This document shows, piece by piece, positions 47,421 to 60,500 of a stretch of DNA of 64,000 bases. Each line of letters begins with the position of its first letter. Position 1 is the first letter of the stretch. The position numbers were made by a program, and so were the translations under genes. The notes beneath the pieces were generated by a model. It had not been told where the DNA came from. It saw nothing but the letters and a program-made list of their open reading frames with translations, and did not search any database. The stretch comes from Equus caballus (taxonomy: Eukaryota > Chordata > Mammalia > Perissodactyla > Equidae): contig NC_091695.1 in NCBI RefSeq assembly GCF_041296265.1, positions 30,399,001-30,463,000 of the forward strand. Direction: 5' to 3'.

Positions 47421-48437
47421 TGGAAATGCAGCGACACGCGCAGCTGCAGACGGCCGAGAGGCTCTAAATTTGGAGCCATCCCTCTTCTGGCTGTGTTGGA
47501 AATCAGCAGAAAGGTGCTTCTGGGTTTTTGGTTCCTCTGTTGGAATCGCCTGAGTGTGGCACCAGGAACTCGATCTCCGCGGGCGGCCTCCCTGGAGCGG
47601 GTGCGGGGCTTCCTCCGCCCGCGGTCTGTGGACGTGTCGGGCCTGGGGGCGGGGGTGGGATGGGGGGGGTTCCGTTTCCCGCTGATCGCAGCGCTGGCGG
47701 CATCACCACTGAGTGCGCCCTCCCCGGGCGCTCCGCTTGGCGCGGGGCTGCCTGGGCCCCGCGGCGCTCTGCCTGGCTAATCCCCCAGGCCCTGACCGCG
47801 GGATTCAGCCGGGCGCCGGCTGGCGGCTGGCGAGGGCTGAGATCCCAGGGCTGTGGATCGGTGGGCCCCCCTGCCCGTGGCTGAGCGCGGCTGAGCCCCT
47901 GGCGCAGTCCTGACTCTCCTCTGGTTGGAAAGGTGCTCCCAGATGCTCAGGGAGCCGGGCAGAGTCCTAGAGGCAACTTTCAGACCCGCTGGAAGAAGGA
48001 GCCAAAGGGATGCAGAGTTGGTTTTGCCCCCCAGGAACTGGAAGTTACCCCCACCCCGTTCCCGCCCCACAGCTGACTTGTAGTGGAAGCATCTTGTTAG
48101 ACTTATTCTTGAAACACTTTTGAGTGTATGTAAGTGGTGATTCAGACCTTTGCTCGCTGCCGTGCAGTCGGTGCTCAGAAAGTGTCTGAACGGTGAACTT
48201 CCGAGGTGGGAACGCAGTTCACGTCTGCCATCAGGAACGAAGTGCCCCTAACAGGTGAAAGGGACGCTGTAGACTGAGTCGAGCGTCACGCGTGGGTGAT
48301 AGTGGGTTGCTCGTGTGTTTTAGAATGTGTGCTTGATCTCTTGCTGAGTCACACCGCGAGTCGTTTCTGTTCTGGTTCAACCAAGCGCCGGGTTAGCTCA
48401 TATCTGCTCCCATGCCCACTGCTGCGTGTCTCCACAG
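47421..48437. other. GC-rich stretch between island and first cortactin exon
   Basis: It contains no sequence for the cortactin N-terminal acidic region (expected MWKASAGHAVS, DDDWETDPDFVND) or repeats 1 and 2. Small open frames lack support. An ATG at 48296 is in frame, without a stop, with the repeat-3 exon, through its splice acceptor. Confidence 0.6.
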
Positions 48438-48539
48438 ACTACTCCAGCGGCAAGTATGGCGTGCAGGCCGACCGGGTGGACAAGAGCGCCGTGGGCTTCG
48501 ACTACCAGGGCAAGACGGAGAAGCACGAGTCGCAGCAAG
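48438..48539 (+). CDS. CTTN: CTTN exon: actin-binding repeat 3 (34 residues)
   Basis: Acceptor 'gtgtctccacag' precedes it and the donor is CAAG|GTCCGC. It encodes [19 protein letters not shown] then [15 protein letters not shown]. Phase 1 at both ends. The length is 102 nt against the family's 111 nt: three residues (Phe-Gly-Gly) between SSG and KYG are absent, shortening the repeat without shifting the frame. Confidence 0.93.
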
Positions 48540-51500
48540 GTCCGCCCGGGCGGCGCCCCGCAGCCCGTCCACCGCGCGGCCTGCCCCCTCGCCGCTGCTT
48601 CCCACACGCTTACAGACATGCGCACTGGGGCGTTTCCCCTGTGTATGGCGGGTCACGTTATAGTTACACGATTTTTTAACTCAAATGTTTGGCCGTTGTT
48701 GTTCCGTTCAGGTCAGCGTAGGGGTCTGTCGCGTTTTTGGTGACTGCTCAGTCCTTGTGGTGGGAAGATCCCGTAGTCTATGTAACCATTCCTCTGTGGA
48801 ATGTACAAGTTAGGTTATTTTCAATTTTCGATGTTAAAAGTCGACTGCATGAGTATTCTTCTCCCTGTGTCTTATGTACGTAAGTGGTTATTCAAGAGTA
48901 AATTCCTAGAAATATAATTGGGTCAGAGAACACTGAATTAAAATTTCGATAGATTGCCAGATTGTCCTCAGAAGCTGTGCTGGCTTCCTTCGCTGTGGCG
49001 GCCTCGCGGGTCACTTACTGCCGTCACCCAGCGAGGGCTGTAGGTGGAGGGCGTTAGATTCAGCCCCTCCTGCAGAGGCCATGAACCGTTGGTTCTCCTC
49101 ATTGTTTTGTTTGGCCTGTACATTTAGATTTTTTAAAATGATTGCCAACATATAAAAACTGAGAGCTCACGTATTTAAAAAAATCCCAGGTTTCTTTAAA
49201 GAACAAAACCAAAACCCAGCACTGGAAACCCCACTGGCTTGGCGTTTCTGCGAGGAGCCGGCCGTGGGCCAGCCCAGTGTCCCTTTGCCGCAGGCGTCAC
49301 TTCCGTTACAGCAGGTGGCCTGCGGCACGGGGTCGCTGTCACTGCCTTCTCTCCCTCCCTCCTTGGAGCAGACCTGTGCTCCTCTACCCGGCGCGCACCC
49401 AGTTCCTCAGGACCTGCTGCTGGATGCCTTGCAGTCTGCACTGACTTTCTCCCCAAGAGGCCTCTGGGGCAGAGGAAATGCCACTCTGGGAGGTCGGGGG
49501 CACAGCCCCAAGTGCCTGGGCAGGCAGGCTCCTCGGCAGCCCCAGGCCTTTGCGGAAGGGGTTTGCTCCGCGCGCTCGTGCGTTGACGTGCCCACGATGG
49601 AGTCCTCCTTTAGTGCAGAGAGAACCATTCCACTGGCGTTTCTGGAGGGCGTGTGTTTCTGGAGGGCATTCCAGGTTTATCCTGTCTTTGCAGGCACCCC
49701 TGCATGCCTCTCCTTGTGCTGGTCCATGAAGCAGAGGGACCCATTAAAAGCCGGCTGCTCGGCTCGTGCTGATCCAGAAGCTTTGTAATAAACTGTTACT
49801 CCATGCTGTCTTTTGGAATGAAGGAAAGATGCTACAGTTATAAATCTGCTGTCTTTATAGGACTCTTCCTAGTCCTGTTATTACATATGAGCAAGACTTT
49901 TAGGTATTTTCTGTATCAGTGATCTTATAGTGAGCTTAAAAGATTTTTGGTTTATATTTTTTTTAATTGAGTGTTAAAAGTACTTTCTTGAAGCCTGCTG
50001 GAATCCACAGCTTGCTCGCTGGTTGTGTTGCTGGCCTGTAAACTGCTTTCCTTGTTTTTAGATTACTCCGAAGGCTTCGGTAGCAAGTACGGTATCGACA
50101 AGGACAAGGTGGATAAAAGTGCCGTCGGCTTTGAGTATCAAGGCAAAACGGAGAAGCACGAGTCCCAGACAGGTGCCTGCATCTTACCAGCTCTCCAGCC
50201 GGTGACCGTTAACGGGACGGGTGGTAACCAGAGCAGCAGGCAGAGACGGAGCGTAACCAGCAGCCCTTAATACGGACATCTCTCAGTTAAGCAGCCAGCT
50301 TTAAAACAGCAAAGCAGAAACACAGCTGTTACATGAGAGATCGACTCTTGCCAGTTTTTTTGGCTCTGACACCCCAGCAGTGCCGCTTGTGCTAATAGTG
50401 TCGCGTGTGTAAGTGGTGGGACTGTGGGGCTCCGGTTGCTGCTTAAGCTGCATCGCTTGGCGCTGCTTCTGTGGGGTCCCGTCTGCGTTTATTCGGAACG
50501 CTGGGATTACAGATGGGGTCAGTTTCCAGACGCTGTATGAGGAGGGCCTCTTGATGAGTGTTACCTAAAGTTTTACCGAAGATCTGAGAGAGAAGGGATG
50601 AATTGAGCGAATTGTGTGTATTGACGTGCGTTGAAAAACATGTTTTCTCTCTGTTGCCCGGGCTATCCGTTAATACCAGTTTGTGTCCTTTTTCTAATCC
50701 ATTAGACTACGTGAAAGGGTTTGACGGAAAATTTGGTGTGCAGACAGACAGACAAGACAAATGTGCTCTTGGCCGGGATCACCAGGAGAAATTGCAGCTG
50801 CACGAATCCCAAAAAGGTACCTTCATTTTGAATCTCCTACTTGGGATCGTTTCCCGAGTTTATTTCCCTTCCCAGGTCCGTCACTGTGCCGTGTTTTTGC
50901 CGTGTCTCTGTAGCAGTGGTGTTGTGTCTTCAGTGTGGGAGGTTGTCGTAGCCCTCCCGTGATTTGAGACAGCCCTTCAGCTAGAGGAGTGAGGAACCCC
51001 CGTCCCCTCCCACGGGAGGGCTCCCGCGAGAAGGCCCCATGTCACTGGGCTTCTGGAGCGCCGGTCACTGCCTGCAGCAGCTCTGGGAATGCTGTTTTCT
51101 GCCCTCAGCGGGCGGCCAGAGGGCCGACAGCGATCCAGTCCATGAATTGGTGCTGATAAAGCGTGCTGTAGGCTGTGGAAGGGGATGCCTCCTCTCTGCC
51201 CGGGAGTGTGTGCTTTCCACGACAGAACCATGTCCCTGGGAAAGTAGCACGTGGGGACGGGAGACCTCTGAGTGAGCCCCAGACTCACCCCGTCCTTTCA
51301 GCCAGCACAGATGGAGGTGGGGCTGGTACGCGTTGCCGTGCAGTAACCTCGTGTATAACGTGTCTCTTTCTTCACATGCGCAGAGATGCGTTCTCTTGTC
51401 TGCAGCGTGGGTAGGACCTAGAAAGAAACCTCAAAGCATGGAGTGGCTTTCCCGAATTACTTGAAATACATTTCCTAACCCGGTCTCTGATCTTGGCTGG

Positions 51501-54500
51501 AGTGTTAAGAGTTTGAGTTTGCCCTCTAACCTTTGAGCCCAGTTTTGACTGTTGCTGAGCCTGCGAGCTGGCTCTGCAGCCCCTGAGCCTGGCAGAGCTT
51601 TTCCTTTCTCTAAACGATGTACTTGATTCTTGCCCATGCTCCCACGATTCTAACCGAACTGTGTTTCCTCTCTCGGTTTTCTTCACTGTTGCTTGTGGGT
51701 TTCCAGGTTATAAGACTGGTTTCGGAGGCAGATTTGGTGTTCAGCCCGAGAGGCAGGACTCCTGTGCTGTGGGGTTTGATTACAAGGAGAGGCTGGCCAA
51801 GCACGAGTCCCAGCAAGGCACCGTTGCTCACCACCCCCCGCCCCCGCCTCCCCTCCAGTGCGGCCACTTCTAGCACAGACTTCCAGCCTCAGCCTTGCCA
51901 GCACCCTCTGTGCCCTCGAGGGGCACTCGGGCGTTGAAACCCAGGTGTATGCTGGAGCCATGGTGGCCTGCACTCCTCCCACCCCCATTCACTTGTTCCC
52001 TGGCACCATGGGGTTTGTGCTTGGCAAGACATGGCCGTAGTTTGCAGGGTGTGTTGCCCTAAATCCATAACGTGGCTCCATCCTGGAGCGGGGTGTCCCT
52101 GGTCTCCCAGCAGCCTTCTGCTGGAGCTCTTGCTGTTGACCGTGACTTACCTACTGAGTAAGCCACCTGACTGCCTCTGAGACGGGGAGAACCATGTTTA
52201 GTTCAGCCAGAGGCGCGGGTCACCGGGGGGCAGGGGCAGGGGCAGCCGTGTTCTGTGTGGTCTCTGTTTCATCGTGGTGGTGTTTTTTTGACCAGGGGTG
52301 GGAGGTGTTTTTCGTTTGTTTTGGTTTTTTTGACGACACCACCTACGTATAACTTCCCCACACAGAGCTAAACGGTATGTACAGGAAGCTAAGAAGACAC
52401 AGGAAATTTCTAGGTGTATCTGTTGGGAGTCCACACGGTGAACACATTTCTCCTTAGAGCAGTTATTTAATTGCTGTCCAAATTCGGACTTGGCCGTTAG
52501 AACCTGGACACACGAGTGGAAGACAAGGACGGTCCTCCTTGCCAGGGCAGAGCGTAGGCTCCGTCCCCTGGTTGGGAACACACGGCCGTGTTCAGGCGAG
52601 GGACGGCGGACGCAGCTGATCCGGTGCTGATCCGGCAGCCTGCGCGGAGACGGCCTTGGCTCTGCGTGGCCTTAAGGCCGTGTGACGGTGTGACTGTCAC
52701 GGAGATCTGTGTTGCTACGTCCTAAGAGTTGGCTGGTAGAATTTCCCCATGGAATTTTTTTTTTTCTTTTAAAAAGCAAGAAAACAGCTGCCTCGAGCCT
52801 CTGCCTAGTCCTAGTAGGGAGGGAGCGGTGCCAGGTGGAGGACTGTGCTGTTGGAGTGGCACGCTGCCCCGCGCCTGTGCTGGGCCCTCGGCTCACTGCC
52901 TGCCAGCCCACACGGCACCCTCTGTCCCTCAGGAGAGCACGGGACGCATGCGCACACCCCTTTTCTGCTTCTCCCCCGCCTGTGTGCTGAACACCACGGG
53001 TAGAAACCAACTCAACTTGCAAGTGAGGACCGCGCGGGGTGCGGTTCTGGTCTCTTTCTGCTCGGGGTGCGTCTTCTTGGGCTGTTTCTGGATCTGTTTG
53101 CATGCCTCTGCCCCGGGCACCTCGCTGGTCCTCAGCCTAAGTGTGAGTGTTGTGTTGTGCCACTTTGCAGACTATTCCAAAGGATTCGGCGGAAAGTACG
53201 GGGTCCAGAAGGACCGGATGGACAAGGTAAGGATTCCAGATCCAGGCCTGAGTGTCTTCTGCTGCCGTGTTCGGGAATTTAGGAGGTCCGGGAATTCGTG
53301 GAGCTCTTGGTGTGTCAGCGCACGGCTCCGTGGATGGTCTGGGGTGGGGTGTGGCTCAGGTTTTCAGAAGCACGAATGTTTAAGTCGGGCACGTGTCATC
53401 ACTGATGGTGCCGATTGCTGACCTGTATGCCAGGCCTCGTCTACCGGTCACGGACATCCTCTCCGGTACCCCACATGGTCGTGCTGGGGGGAGAGACTGT
53501 CCCTGTCCCCTTTTGCATTTGGGGGTCCCTGGCCAGGCAGGCTCAGTGCTTGGCCACAGCATAGCAGCAAGTGGCAGGGCCACCTTTGGAAGCCAGGCAT
53601 TAGGCTCTGGGGCCAACACGAGACCCTTGAGGACGTGTGGCTGTTTGAATCCAAAGTAGTTAGCGGTAAACCGGCTGGAAATTGAGCTCCTTGGTCACAC
53701 TGTCCATGTCAGGAGCTCAGTAGGCACGCGTGGCGGCGGCGGCTCTGGGAGCGCGCGGGTCTAGAACATCTGTATCATGGTTCATGGTGGAAGGTCCACG
53801 GGACAGGGACCGTGTAGAGGCAGGTCCTGCCCACAGCACCGCCTCCCACGGGTGTCCCGGGGAACACGCTTGTTTCTCACTGGGGACTTTGTCACACGGT
53901 GTCGGATCTCTGAGAGTCAGTCTTAAGTGTATCAGACGGCCGTTTTTCTAGCGTACGGTCCAGCCATAGCAGAGTCTACACTTAGAGCAGGTGTGGAGTT
54001 GTCCACACGAGGACACGTGTGGCTTGTATCTCCTGAGCAAAGACGGAGGCCGTCCTGCCTGGTCCTGTGCCCGGCCTGTGGTCAAGGAGAGCAGGGCCAG
54101 TCCTCACGGAGTTCTGCTGCTGTCAGGCTCACAGCTGACCACACAGAGGCCGTCACCCAGGGGCTCCACCACGTGACCACGCATGGGCCCTGGGAGCATG
54201 TGGCAGGCCCAGGGCTCAGGCTGAGGGGCCAGAAGGGTCCTGGGGAAGTGAGAGGCTGGGCTCAGCTTTGACGGGTGGAGCATGCCGGGAAGATGGGCCA
54301 GGAGCCTGGAGAGCAGGGGCATAGCGTGTGTGCGGGGGTGGGGGTGACGCCGCAAAGACTGTTAGGGTCTCACTGCAGAGGAGGGCCGAGGGGTGAGGAG
54401 CTGGGAGGGACCATCTCGGGGAGCCCTGCAGACTACGTACGTCAGGTTTCGTTCTTCATCAGATGAGTCCTGAGTGGCCCTCGAAGGGTTTGGCAGGCAA

Positions 54501-57500
54501 GTGACACAAACGGGATCTGTGTTGAGAAGACCCTGGTCACAGTGTGGAAGTGGATTGCGGAGAAGCAGCGAGGCTGTGGCCCTAGTTAGGAGGTGGCTTC
54601 AGCGGTGTGAGCAGGGTGCGGTGCTGGCTCGGGCAGGGGCTCGTGGCAGAGGGAGAGCGGCACTGACCTCAGCGAGGCGGGAGGTAAAGCCCCCGGCTTT
54701 AAGGGCTGACAGGGGCAGGCAGGACTGCCCCAGGTGGGCGGTGGGCCTCTGCTGAGCTGGGGCGCCTGGGAGGAGCAGGGGTGGGTAGCTGAGTCGGCTG
54801 TGGGTGTGTCCGGGGTGGGCTACCCAGCAGGGCAGGTGGACGAGAGTGCGGCTGGACCAGAGGCAGACGGCCACTGCACAGATGTGGACGGAGCCGGGGT
54901 CAAGTCGGAGGCGAGGAGAGCCTGCAGAGTGGTGAGCGGGCCCAGGGACACACCTGGGGATGGCAGCAGTCAGGCTGGTAGAGGAGACTGGGAAGTGCAC
55001 CCAGCAAGGTGGGGGGAGCCCACAGGGTCTGGTGGTGCTGGTCTGAGGGTAAACAGCTTTGGGGCAGGGGGGTCACCTGTGCCCAGCAGTGCTGCTGGTG
55101 GGGGCGACGTCTGGGCGAGCAACGTGGTAGCCCCGGGAGTCCTGGTGAGGGCATTGTTGTGGGTGTTGGGGGGCAGGTTGGGGGAAGCTGGCCTGCAGGG
55201 ACCCGCACCGTGTGGGGAGGGTCAGTCGTAGAGTCGGCAAGCTTGGGCCCGCTCCGCCCACTGTGGTCCTGTGAGCTGGGCAGCGGTCAGCCGAGGGGAT
55301 GGTTCTGTTTAAGATGGAAGAGACCAGAACGTGTAGGGGAGCCCAGGCCGTAGACAGGCATGTGGAGGGAGACCGTGAGGTGGTGCTGGTGGAGAATGTG
55401 GGGTCACTGAGACGCAGCCGTGGACGGTAGAGGCTGACGAGGGGGCCTGCGACCGAGGCAGCGTGGTGGCTTGGCGCAGAGGTTGGGTGAGCCTGTGTCT
55501 GACGGTGACTGTGGTTCCTGTTGGTGGTGTGACGGCGTCCGTGTTGTGCGGTTGGCGGCCTGAGGCTTAGGAAGGTGAGGGAGCTGCGCGGGGTCCCAGT
55601 GAGCTGCGTGTGGAGGGATTCGGGTGTGAAGTCCCTATAGGGGATGGAAACGGGTTGAGGGGTGTCCAGCAGGTGGGACCTGGGAGAGGTCGTGACCTTG
55701 AGTTGCCAGGCTGGACCGAGGGGAGGGAGGAGCAGGCGCCGCGTAGAGGAGGGCGGTGAGAGGGAGAAGCTTCTAGTCGGCAAGCGGGTCTTGGTGATGG
55801 GGGCGTGCTGTGGAGGAGGTCGGGCGCGGTGTGGTGGGGACGCTGCAAGTGAGAATGAGAGGTTGGGGGCCGTGTTTGCTGGAAGCCCCCAGGTGACGGC
55901 AGAGAACTGGCTCTGGGCAGCGTGCTGGAGAACTGGCTGGGCTGGGCAGATGGGGGCGACAGGAGGGGCCCATGGGGAGGGTGCTGACGCCCCTACCCCT
56001 GAAGCCACAGGGCAGGCAGGAGCCTGATGGGACATCCGGAGGTGGGGGGCAGGGCAGGGAGTGAGTGTGAGAAGAGATTGTTCTGGAGAGAGGTGGCAGA
56101 GGCCCGGTCTGGTGGGCGGGTGGTCTGGGAAGGGAGAGCGCTTGGTCAGGGCAGCTGAGCGGTCGCACTCGGAGAGTGGGGCAGGGGGGCCAGGGTGGCC
56201 CGGGCGCCGGGCTCTCAGGCTGGCTGTGGCTGGGCATGGCAGACGGGTGGGCGGACAGCTGTGCTCTGGCCGAGCGGGGTGGCTGTGGAGGGAGAACGGG
56301 GCTCTGGGGGAGGGTGGGGGCCTGGCCCGTGAGTGCGGCACTCCGCGCAGGGCTCAGCCTGTGCCTGGACGGGAGGGAGCTGCCACTCACAGTCACCCTC
56401 AGACAGTGCCCGCTAACTTCAGGTCCACGTCCTCGGGGCCCTGCTCCCTTGATTTGTGTCAGGAAGGCAGTGACTGTCCCACGCCCCAGGTGTGTCACTG
56501 GGAAGTGGTTGCTCACGAAGAAACTGAGGATGGCCCGTGGTTCCCAGAGCCTGTCTGCATCAGTGTCTGCGTCAGCATCAGCCTTGAAGGAGCAGCTGTC
56601 GCTCAAAGTGTCGTCTGACAGAATTGGGCCCCCGTACTCACGCTTGTGGGGGATGTGGACGGTCAGGCCAGGCGAGGCTTGCGGCACTGTGTCCTCTCCG
56701 GGGGCGAGGGCTAGTGCAGAACCCGCACCTGGTTTCTGATTGCGCAGGTGTAGATATGCTTTTGGGTTTTTTCCTACTCTTTTTTTTTGGAGCAGTTTTA
56801 GCAAATTTGAGAGGATGGTACAGAGATTTCCCATATGCCCCCCGCCCCCACCACGCACAACCTCCGCCACCATCAGCATCCTCCGCCAGCTGGGACGTTG
56901 GGTACAGTCTGCGAGCCTGCGCTGACAGGTCGTCGTCACCAGAGTCCACGGTTGACTTTAGCGTCCACTCTTGGTGCTGGACGTTCTGTGGCTTTGCACA
57001 CGTGCGTAAGGACATGTGTCCCCCTTGCACTGCCCTACAGAGTATTTTCACTGCCCTAGAAATCCTCTGTGCTCCGCCTGTCCATCCCTCCTCACGCGTG
57101 TACTTTTTCTTCTCACGCTGACCCATGTCGTCACCAGCAAGTGTGTGTCGTAACCCTTTTCATGCCTCAGTTAACTTGCAGAACAGAGAAGGAGATACGA
57201 AAGCTTTGGGCTCCCCGGTGGGCTCTTTGGGAAGGTCGAGGGCAGGCTTTGCCGTCTGGGTGAGGTGGCAGCCATCACGGGGTGTGAGGAGCAGAGAACA
57301 GTGCCTTCCTGATGTTCCTTTCCTGTCTCGGTAGAATGCTTCAACCTTTGAGGATGTCGCCAAGGTGGCCTCCACGTATCAGAAGACTGTCCCTGTCGAA
57401 GCAGGTGAGTCCTGGCGGACCCCCTACCGGCACTGTGGTTTTTCCAGGAGGAAATTCCACGCTCTTTGGTTGTCCCAGGAAAATGCTCAGGGCAAAGGGT

Positions 57501-60500
57501 AGTTGGGGGGCTGGCCCAGTAGCACAGCAGTTGAGTTCGCACGTTCTGCTTCGGCAGCCCGGGGTTTGCTGGTTCAGATCCCGGGTGCAGACATGGCACC
57601 ACTTGGCAAGCCATGCTGTGGCAGGCGTCCCACATATAAAGTGGAGGAAGATGGGCACGGATGTGCGCTCAGGGCCAGTCTTCCTCAGCAAAACGAGGAG
57701 GATTGGTGGCCGATGTTAGCTCAGGGCTAATCTTCCTCAAAAAAAAGGGTAGTTGGCAGAATGTGCACCAGGAGCAGATGGAGCATGAGTGGAGAGATGG
57801 AGCTGAATGGGGAGCAGAGTCGTTCCTGTGTATTTTCAGGAAAGAAATTGACTTGCCTTTTGAGGGAAGATCCTCTTTATTCCTGCAGAGGGTCAGAGGC
57901 AGCTTTCCCACACTGCGTGTTGTGCTCTCCGGCCGTGGGGATCTGCTTTGGTGGGTGCCTCCCAAAGTAGAGCTGGGTTAACTGCACGTGTGCGAGGGCC
58001 CTTCTCGCTGCTGGAACCGTGTTCTGGGAGGGTCCTGTGGCACCTGCTGCTCAGACACGCTCGCTGGTGCCCCTGGACGCGGTCGGCCCTGGCTGTGACC
58101 CGAGGGATGTGTTGTAGCGCCTGTGCGTGAGCTGGAGTAGGCACTCTCTCCTTCGCTCCTTCTCCTCCTTGGGCCTGGTCCAGGCTGCCGCAGTCTGTCC
58201 TTTCAGGTGATTGCTCGTGTGAGGGCCTCTTCTAGTCCAGGGGTCTGCAGCCTGGGTCTGCTGCCTTTTCCTGTGAGTGTTTGTAGTGTTTCCCACCAGA
58301 GAAGGTAGGAGCGGGAGCCTGGGAGGTGAGCCGGAGGGGTGGGCTCCTCCTTCCTCAACCTGTCCTAGGGGGGCTGGTGTCTGAAGGCTCAGGTCCTTAC
58401 GTTCTCGCCTACCAACTGGGCGACCCGTGACAGATGAGCTCGCTGTTCTGTGCCTCATGTTCTGGTCCATGAAATGGGGGTGGAGACACTCATCATGACT
58501 CTTTTTGGGGTAGTGACGAGGTAGAGTCTGAAGTCATGCATGCAACATTGATAAACCGTAAAGGTGTGTTTAACTCTGTGGACGTTCTGCCCGAAATCAT
58601 GGGGGGGAATGTTGAGAACGTGGATAGTCGAGGAAATTAACATGCAATAGACAGAAAATGCCGACGCGGAGGACGTGAGTTAAATAAGCCCTGCTGTCTT
58701 ACCACGTGCGGCGAAGTCGGAATAAGAGCAAGTTTTACGGTTACCATTTACTATTCCTTAATTGCTGGAAAACTTTTAGACATGTCTCCTTCAAGTTTTT
58801 AGTAAGCTGCTTGTAAGTTAGCTTTCTTTCATTGCAGAACACACGCTCACAGACTACAAGGCATTTTTTCCTGCTATCTTAGTCTTCTTTTCAAATAGTG
58901 CCCTCCTCATTTTTTGCCTTAGAAGTTTGACCCCTGCCATCTAAGTCGCCTCAGCATCCACAAGATGCAGAAGGGATGGGCTGCTTGAGAAGAAGAAAAC
59001 TTTTGATCATCGTCACCTAACCTCTCTCCTTTTGAGGTTCTCCTGCTGTCCCTTCGGGTGTGTTGTCCTTCTCTGTCCCCAGCCCCTGCCACCCGTCTGC
59101 TCTCTTCCTCCTCCCCAGTGAGAGCGAGTCTCCGTCGGCACAGTACTGCTCCCAGCAGAACCCCCTGGGCTGTGGAAGGGCGCTGGAGCACTCGGCTCCC
59201 CGACAGCACATGTCTTCTGAGTGCTCCCTCCTGGCAGGCGAGGAGAGTTTGACTTGGGTCCCGTACGCCTGACTCTCAGATCCTGGAAGCCCGCCTCTGG
59301 GAAGGAGTCTGCCTATACCCTGCCACCTTTGAGAGGGGCTGTCCTAGAGCCCATGGCCTGGAGACATGTTTCTATAAGTGATTCATAGACGAATCCGTGG
59401 CCCTGTGCCTCTGCAGTTCCCGGTCTCTCTGCAAGCCCACCTTCAGCCCGGCCGCCCAGCCCAGGCACAGCCCCTTCGAGGAGGTGCTCTGCTGCCTCAA
59501 GTACTTGTGGGTGCGTCCAAGTGACTTGTGGTGCTGGGACTCTCCTGGGGGGTGGGGAGGAGAGGGCTCAGATTCCGCTTCTGCCCCTCGCCGGCATGCG
59601 TCCCTGGGTGTGTGACTTACCCTCTCCGGGAGCTCAGTCTCCTCGTCTGAAACCTGGAGAAAAATCCAGCCTTCCAGCTGGCAGAACTCGTTCCTGTAGC
59701 TGCTGGATCAAATGACCACAAGTTTAGTGGCTTAAAACAACACTCATTTCCTGTCTATAGTGCTGGAGGGCAGAAGTCCTAACAGGTCAGCAGGGCTGCG
59801 TCCGTTCTGGAGGCTGGAGAGGACGACGTTCCCTGGCCTTCTCCAGTTTCTGGGGCCGTCCGCGTTGCACCCTCTGCTTTGCTCTCTCTCTCACATGGCT
59901 GTCCCCCTCTTGTAAGACCCCGTGATGACATGGGCCAACCCAGATAATCCCGGATTGTCTCCCATCTCAGATGCCTAACTTCGTCGCATCTGCGGTCCCT
60001 TCTGCCCTGTGAGGTCACGTGTTCACAGCATCTGGGGCCTGGGATGTCAGCTTGTTTAGGGGCCGTATTCTGTCCATGACAGTCCTCGCTCTGAGCCCCA
60101 AAGATTCATGTCCGTACTACGTGCAGAATACATTCTGTCCATTTTAAAAGTCTGAGTTGGGTTTGGGTGGGCCGGGGGTTGTAGCTCGGTAGTGGTACTG
60201 TTGCCTTGCCGACTGCACAGTGAGTAAATCCTGTGGCTTATGTGGTGGCAGCAGGAGTATTACGGGCCACCGAGGTCCTAGTTCTTGAGAATACTTGACT
60301 GACTGCGTGACCTTCACTTCAGAGCAAACTTCCCTTAAGACCTGCTGGTGTTCGGTCTCCGTGCTTGGTCCTCTCTGCTCTTTCTGCCGGAGCCGTGTTG
60401 CCGTGGAGGTGGCCTGGTGACCCAGAGTGTCCTAGGCGTGTTCTGAGTGCTGCGTGTCTGTCGATCACAGGAGCAGGCCACAGCCGGGAAGCAGACCCTG

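Noticed and set aside
55073-56939. Antisense open frames of 422 and 388 residues
   Set aside because: Low-complexity Pro/Ser/Arg composition, overlapping in different frames, no domain or splice context, inside a G-skewed cortactin intron.
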